Below the pieces are notes generated by a model. That model had not been told where the DNA came from. It ran no database searches and saw nothing but the letters and a program-made list of their open reading frames with translations. A program made the translations under genes and the position numbers. This document shows positions 62,892 through 64,000 of a DNA stretch of 64,000 bases, in pieces; the stretch's first letter is position 1; each line of letters opens with the position of its first letter. Source of the DNA: Zunongwangia sp. HGR-M22 (GTDB taxonomy: Bacteria; Bacteroidota; Bacteroidia; Flavobacteriales; Flavobacteriaceae); contig NZ_CP115159.1 of the NCBI RefSeq assembly GCF_027594425.1, positions 612,001-676,000 on the forward strand. Reading direction: 5' to 3'.

Positions 62892-64000
62892 TTGAATAAA
62901 AAGATCGTCATACTTGGTGGAGGAGAAAGTGGTATAGGAACAGCAATTTTGGCTAAAAAAGAAGGCTATAAAATATGGCTTTCAGACAAAGGAAAAATAA
63001 AAGAAAAATATAAAAAAGTTCTTGAACATCTTGATATAGAGTGGGAAGAAGAAAAGCATACGGAAGCTCAAATTTTTGATGCTGATGTGGTGATGAAAAG
63101 TCCCGGTATTCCAGATACAGTGCCGATGATTAAAGCACTTCGGGAAAAAGGAATTCCTGTGATTTCTGAAATAGAATTTGCTGCGGAATATACCAATGCG
63201 ATTATAATAGGAATAACCGGAAGTAACGGTAAAACCACTACTACAAAATTTGCAAATCATCTTTTAAAAGATGGCGGTTTAAAAGTAGGAATGGCTGGTA
63301 ATGTTGGGGATAGTTTTGCGAAACAGGTTGCTGAAACCAATCCCGATTATTACGTATTGGAGCTTAGTAGTTTTCAGTTAGATGGAATCAAAAATTTTAG
63401 ACCGCATATTGCGATTTTGACCAATATAACACCCGATCATTTAGATCGATATGATTATAAGTTTGAGAATTATATCAATTCCAAATTCAGGATTACAAAG
63501 AACCAAACAGAGGAAGATTATTTTATTTATGACGCAGATGACGAGGTAATTACAAACTGGCTAAAAAACAACAAAGTTAACGCACAGTTACTGCCATTTT
63601 CGCTGGAGAAAAAGCTGGAGAATGGTGCTTATATAGAAAAAGACAAAATTATCATAAAGACACAAAATACAGAGTTTACTATGAGTACTTCAGATTTAAC
63701 ATTAGAGGGTAAACATAATGCAAAGAATGCAATGGCAGCGGCTACGGTAGCAAAGCTTCTTAAAATAAGAAAGAATACGATTCGTGAGAGTATGGAGAGT
63801 TTTCAGGGAGTAGAGCATCGTTTGGAAAAAGTACTTAAAATTAATAACGTTCAATATATCAACGATTCTAAGGCAACAAACGTAAATGCAACATACTACG
63901 CTTTAGAAAGTATGGAAGGCCAGACGGTTTGGATCTTAGGTGGCGTTGATAAAGGCAATGTTTACGATGAACTTTTACCACTGGTAAATGAAAAAGTAAA
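62892..64000 (+). CDS. murD: UDP-N-acetylmuramoylalanine--D-glutamate ligase, 3' end cut by window edge
   Basis: Translated by hand from TTG 62892, two bases after the mraY stop, the frame stays open to base 64000 (about 369 residues of about 445). It starts NKKIVILGGGESGIGTAILA and has the ATP loop IGITGSNGKTTTTKFANHLL, YYVLELSSFQLDGIKNF and NITPDHLDRYDYKFENYI. GVEHRLEKVLKINNVQYIND and STKAT-like DSKATNVNATYYAL follow. It adds D-glutamate to UDP-MurNAc-L-Ala. The order mraZ-rsmH-ftsL-pbp-murE-mraY-murD matches the dcw cluster without murF between murE and mraY. Confidence 0.96.
   Translation, partial: MNKKIVILGGGESGIGTAILAKKEGYKIWLSDKGKIKEKYKKVLEHLDIEWEEEKHTEAQIFDADVVMKSPGIPDTVPMIKALREKGIPVISEIEFAAEYTNAIIIGITGSNGKTTTTKFANHLLKDGGLKVGMAGNVGDSFAKQVAETNPDYYVLELSSFQLDGIKNFRPHIAILTNITPDHLDRYDYKFENYINSKFRITKNQTEEDYFIYDADDEVITNWLKNNKVNAQLLPFSLEKKLENGAYIEKDKIIIKTQNTEFTMSTSDLTLEGKHNAKNAMAAATVAKLLKIRKNTIRESMESFQGVEHRLEKVLKINNVQYINDSKATNVNATYYALESMEGQTVWILGGVDKGNVYDELLPLVNEKV

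Overview
The window comes from an AT-rich member of the Bacteroidota, almost certainly a marine-type Flavobacteriaceae. The evidence is SusC/SusD outer-membrane pairs, gliding genes gldB and gldC, promoters of the Bacteroidetes form TTG-N19-21-TAnnTTTG (for example 8981-9010 and 52941-52972), little sign of Shine-Dalgarno sequences, and typical flavobacterial protein variants. Examples of the last are a DnaG without zinc ligands, zinc-free S14 and L36, and a long acidic/basic tail on L17. No rRNA, tRNA, CRISPR array, prophage or complete insertion sequence was seen.

Layout. 1-8.7 kb (minus strand): an uptake locus made of a complete SusC (5473-8694), a SusD (4040-5461) and an acidic lipoprotein (2919-4022), ending at a strong terminator. 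The 5' two-thirds of a second SusC runs off the left edge. 9.0-26.2 kb (plus): a continuous str/S10/spc/alpha ribosomal super-operon, rpsL-rpsG-fusA-rpsJ // rplC ... secY-infA // rpmJ-rpsM-rpsK-rpsD-rpoA-rplQ. It has an intrinsic terminator with possible alternative hairpins between rpsJ and rplC, and a promoter before rpmJ. 26.2-33.9 kb: single metabolic genes separated by clear terminators (carA, eno, a glycogen-synthase-like GT5 enzyme, gltA) and then two adjacent guanidino-group hydrolases, the second CtlX-like. 33.9-38.5 kb (mostly minus): BCCT transporter, SDR/DUF2867 protein, MarC, and two small unknown proteins. 38.6-43.5 kb: argS, ffh, a broken four-helix-bundle (IVS-type) gene, folD. 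43.6-46.6 kb (minus): YkvA, AI-2E-type permease, VOC protein, a small Rho-N-like protein, RluF-type pseudouridine synthase. 46.8-49.3 kb: ECF sigma factor, membrane-anchored putative anti-sigma factor, and a coiled-coil/beta-barrel envelope protein. 49.4-56.2 kb: dnaG, orphan response regulator, nadE, gldB-gldC-unknown, engB, alpha/beta hydrolase. 56.4-64 kb: start of the dcw cluster, mraZ-rsmH-ftsL-pbp-murE-mraY-murD, cut off by the right edge.

Most of the window is conserved housekeeping sequence, and I do not see a complete new multigene system. The most unusual feature is an in-frame segment of about 109 codons inside the essential argS gene (39226-39552). By hand count it is only about 22% G+C, while short flanks count at 38-47%, and it replaces a linker that is normally about 25 residues. 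Other points worth a second look: the IVS-type gene broken by one in-frame TGA and flanked by 26-nt inverted repeats; three GTGGTAA boxes at exact 10-bp spacing before mraZ; a response regulator with Glu where the phosphoacceptor Asp should be; a BCCT transporter whose coding similarity extends 63 codons upstream of any ATG/GTG/TTG, to an ATT overlapping the previous stop; the rpsJ-rplC attenuator candidate; an ECF-type promoter in front of the sigma gene; and a 5' leader shared by the two susC genes.
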